This document shows, piece after piece, positions 5,568 through 7,676 of a stretch of 7,676 bases of DNA. The DNA comes from Actinomycetes bacterium. Lineage in GTDB: Bacteria > Actinomycetota > Actinomycetes > Mycobacteriales > Micromonosporaceae. The first letter of the stretch is position 1. Every line of letters begins with the position of its first letter. The notes under the pieces were generated by a model, which was not told the DNA's origin, did no database searches, and saw only the letters and a program-made list of their open reading frames with translations. The translations under genes were made by a program, and so were the position numbers. The stretch covers positions 1-7,676 of the forward strand of contig JAEZGP010000175.1 in NCBI GenBank assembly GCA_023437285.1. Reading direction: 5' to 3'.

Positions 5568-6971
5568 GTGTACGACTTCGATCTGCTCGTCCTCGGCTCC
5601 GGGCCGGGAGGTCAGAAGGCCGCCATCGCGGCCGCCAAGCTGGGCCGCAAGGTCGCGGTCGTCGAACGCAGGCACATGATCGGTGGCGTCTGCATCAACA
5701 CCGGCACCATCCCCTCCAAGACCTTGCGCGAGGCCGTGCTCTACCTGACCGGTCTCAACCAGCGCGAGCTGTACGGCCAGAGCTACCGGCTCAAGGACGA
5801 CATCACGGTCGCCGACCTCGCGGCCCGCACGTCGCACGTCATCGGCCGCGAGATCGACGTCATCCGCAGCCAGCTGTCCCGCAACCGGATCGCGATGCTC
5901 ACCGGCACCGGACGCTTCCTCGACGCGCACACGCTGCTGGTCAGCGAGCCGGGCGGCCGCGAGACCAAGGTGTCCGCCGAGAAGATCGTCATCGCGGCCG
6001 GCACCCGTCCCGCGCGGCCATCCAGCGTGGACTTCGACGACCGTACGATCATCGACTCGGACGGCATCATCCACCTCGAACGGGTGCCCCAGTCGATGGT
6101 GGTGGTCGGCGCGGGCGTCATCGGCATCGAGTACGCCTCGATGTTCGCCGCCCTCGGCACCAAGGTCACCGTCGTCGAGCGGCGCGAGCGCATGCTCGAG
6201 TTCTGCGACCTGGAGGTCATCGAGTCGCTCAAGTACCACCTGCGCGACCTCGCCGTGACGTTCCGCTTCGGCGAGTCGGTCGCCGCCGTCGAGCGCCACA
6301 CCGGCGGCACTCTCACCGTCCTTGACAGCGGCAAGCGCATCGCGGCCGACACCGTCATGTACTCGGCCGGCCGGCAGGGCGTCGCGGGCGAGCTGGGCCT
6401 GGAGAACGCGGGCCTCGTCGGCGACGAGCGCGGCCGCATCAAGGTCGACGAGTACTTCCGCACGGCCGTCCCGCACATCTACGCGGTCGGCGACGTGATC
6501 GGCTTCCCGGCGCTCGCGTCGACGTCCATGGAGCAGGGCCGCCTGGCCGCCCACCACGCCTGCGACGAGCCGGCCCGGGCGATGCACACCCTGCAGCCGA
6601 TCGGCATCTACACGATCCCCGAGGTCAGCTTCGTCGGGCAGACCGAGGACGAGCTGACCACCGCCAAGATCCCCTTCGAGGTCGGCCTGGCCCGCTACCG
6701 GGAGCTGGCCCGGGGCCAGATCATCGGCGACTCGTACGGCATGCTCAAGCTGCTCGTCTCGCCCGAGGACCGGCGGCTGCTGGGCGTGCACATCTTCGGC
6801 ACGGGGGCCACCGAGCTGGTGCATATCGGGCAGACGGTGATGGGCTGCAACGGGACCGTCGACTACCTGGTCGACGCGGTGTTCAACTACCCGACGCTCG
6901 CGGAGTCGTACAAGGTCGCCGCGCTGGACGCGATGAACAAGATGCGCCACATCGACCGGCTTAACGGCTGA
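5568..6971 (+). CDS. sthA: Soluble (Si-specific) pyridine nucleotide transhydrogenase SthA
   Basis: A 467-residue cytosolic flavoprotein that transfers reducing equivalents between NADPH and NAD+, balancing the two pools; E. coli SthA is 466 residues. Visible: FAD-binding GSGPGG (10-15) with Glu 33, [13 protein letters not shown] (39-51), NAD(P)-binding [14 protein letters not shown] with GxGxxG at 181-186 and VVERRER at 202-208, the second FAD motif [16 protein letters not shown], and the dimerisation domain ending [22 protein letters not shown]. The redox pair CxxxxC of lipoamide dehydrogenases is reduced to Cys 42 and Thr 47, and the catalytic His near the C-terminus is replaced by FNYPT, both hallmarks of SthA. 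The sequence strongly resembles mycobacterial SthA. GTG 5568 gives the family N-terminus ([11 protein letters not shown]) and is the only plausible start. No Shine-Dalgarno sequence precedes it, so it may depend on translation of the RHH gene 35 bases upstream. Confidence 0.93.
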   Translation: MYDFDLLVLGSGPGGQKAAIAAAKLGRKVAVVERRHMIGGVCINTGTIPSKTLREAVLYLTGLNQRELYGQSYRLKDDITVADLAARTSHVIGREIDVIRSQLSRNRIAMLTGTGRFLDAHTLLVSEPGGRETKVSAEKIVIAAGTRPARPSSVDFDDRTIIDSDGIIHLERVPQSMVVVGAGVIGIEYASMFAALGTKVTVVERRERMLEFCDLEVIESLKYHLRDLAVTFRFGESVAAVERHTGGTLTVLDSGKRIAADTVMYSAGRQGVAGELGLENAGLVGDERGRIKVDEYFRTAVPHIYAVGDVIGFPALASTSMEQGRLAAHHACDEPARAMHTLQPIGIYTIPEVSFVGQTEDELTTAKIPFEVGLARYRELARGQIIGDSYGMLKLLVSPEDRRLLGVHIFGTGATELVHIGQTVMGCNGTVDYLVDAVFNYPTLAESYKVAALDAMNKMRHIDRLNG

Positions 6972-6993
6972 CCGTCGCCGCGTCCCGGCGTTT

Positions 6994-7052
6994 GTGCTCC
7001 CCGCGGGGCACGCGGGCCCGGCTGCGCAGCCCTTCGGGGTAGGCTCGGGCCC
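6994..7052 (+). terminator. Structured region after sthA, probable terminator cluster
   Basis: Several inverted repeats stack here. GTGC-T-CCC pairs with GGGGCAC (6994-7011, one bulge). GGCTGCGCAGCC (7020-7031) is a perfect palindrome, CCC-TTCG-GGG (7030-7039) is a UUCG-tetraloop hairpin, and GGGCCCG (7014-7020) pairs with CGGGCCC (7046-7052). There is no T-tract. It begins 22 bases after the sthA stop and likely ends that transcript. TAGGCT (7040-7045) in the same stretch could be the -10 of the next gene. Confidence 0.45.
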
Positions 7053-7078
7053 GTTCGCGTCGGTGCTCGGGAGTCGTG

Positions 7079-7676
7079 GTGTCGGTTGTGCGTGGCGGCG
7101 TCGCCGCCCTGCTGGGGGTGGTGTTTGCGCTGCTCGCGGCCGCTCCGGCGGCCGCGCACACCGTCGGCGGTGTCGGCGCGACGAACTTCCGCACCACCCT
7201 GTCGGAGCTCTCCCCGACGGCCGCCGGGATCACCCTCCGCGTGATCGAGAACGGCAGCCGGCTGGAACTGTCCAACACCACGGGTACGGACGTGATCGTG
7301 CGCGGGTACGCCGACGAGCCGTACGCGCGCATCGGCCCCGGCGGCGTGTTCGTCAACGACAACTCGCCGGCCCGCTACCTCAACACCAACCGGTTCGGGT
7401 CGGTCAAGGTGCCCGCCGACGTCGACCCGAAGAACCTGCCCACCTGGCGCAAGGTGGACGACGCCACGGTGTACCGGTGGCACGACCACCGCATCCACTG
7501 GATGGCCACCACCATGCCGCCGGCCGTGGCCGCCGCCCCGACTGAGCGCCACCTGATCAGCGAGTGGACGGTCGTCCTCGACCTCGGCGACCAGCAGCTC
7601 ACGGCCGCCGGCACGCTGGAATGGGTCCCCGGGCCCGACCCGGGGCGGTGGTTCGTCGCGGCGATCGTGGCCGGCC
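7079..7676 (+). CDS. Secreted, probably membrane-anchored actinobacterial protein (3' end off window)
   Basis: The open frame runs 199 codons to the window edge without a stop. It starts with a classic signal peptide: one Arg, a hydrophobic core (GVAALLGVVFALLAA) and AAA-H at 24-27, so the mature protein would begin with His 27. The extracellular part contains RLELSNTTGTDVIVRGYADE, PYARIGPGGVFVNDNSPARY, a Trp-Arg-Lys-Val segment and YRWHDHRIHWM (132-142). The last visible residues (WFVAAIVAG) look like the start of a C-terminal membrane helix. I recognise this as a recurring actinobacterial secreted/anchored family of unknown function. The His-Asp-His...His cluster and mature N-terminal His could bind metal, but that is inference. 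GTG 7079 is chosen because GGGAG (7069-7073) is 5 bases upstream; GTG 7076 is too close to it and GTG 7088 would shorten the signal peptide. Confidence 0.75.
   Translation, partial: MSVVRGGVAALLGVVFALLAAAPAAAHTVGGVGATNFRTTLSELSPTAAGITLRVIENGSRLELSNTTGTDVIVRGYADEPYARIGPGGVFVNDNSPARYLNTNRFGSVKVPADVDPKNLPTWRKVDDATVYRWHDHRIHWMATTMPPAVAAAPTERHLISEWTVVLDLGDQQLTAAGTLEWVPGPDPGRWFVAAIVAG

Noticed and set aside
5520..6950. 476-codon minus-strand open frame opposite sthA
   Set aside because: It is a long antisense frame produced by GC bias. Its sequence is Asp/Val/Ala-rich without motifs, and sthA on the plus strand is certain.

Overview
The window is very GC-rich bacterial DNA with strong third-position GC bias, many GTG starts and leaderless-looking promoters. 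Its transhydrogenase closely resembles the mycobacterial type. This points to a high-GC actinobacterium; Micromonosporaceae (Actinoplanes/Micromonospora-like) is my best guess, inferred from protein style and not from a search. It looks like chromosomal housekeeping and accessory DNA. I see no rRNA, tRNA, CRISPR array, insertion sequence or phage gene, and no gene-free stretch longer than about 170 bases.

Layout, left to right. (1) 1-747, minus: a PfkB-family sugar kinase, fructokinase-like, cut by the left edge. It is head-to-head with (2) 740-1837, plus: a GCS2/YbdK-type carboxylate-amine (glutamate-cysteine) ligase. The two GTG starts overlap by 8 bases, so there is no intergenic promoter space. 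(3) 1966-2175, plus: a 69-residue two-helix membrane protein of unknown function. (4) 2233-3483, minus: a FAD-dependent amine-oxidase/protoporphyrinogen-oxidase/desaturase-like enzyme, whose 3' end lies in a large stem-loop. It is divergent from (5) 3555-4037, plus: a TspO/MBR membrane protein. (6) 4042-4287, minus: a DUF2630 protein, tail-to-tail with TspO. (7) An AT-richer promoter region, 4294-4454, leads into a plus-strand run: a YbjQ-type protein (4455-4823), a BrnT-like small protein (4848-5123), a ribbon-helix-helix protein (5194-5532) and the soluble transhydrogenase SthA (5568-6971). (8) 7079 to the right edge, plus: a secreted, probably C-terminally anchored protein with a conserved His-rich motif, cut by the window end.

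The most interesting part is 4824-5532. It has the layout of a BrnT/BrnA-like toxin-antitoxin module: toxin-like gene first, RHH DNA-binding protein second. It has its own candidate leaderless promoter, an imperfect inverted repeat around that promoter, and two mutually exclusive hairpins between the genes. It sits directly ahead of sthA, which has no visible ribosome binding site. The toxin-like protein is divergent and lacks the usual C-terminal Ser-Ala-Arg motif, so the toxin-antitoxin reading is an inference. The FAD enzyme/TspO pair hints at tetrapyrrole or isoprenoid handling, also by inference.
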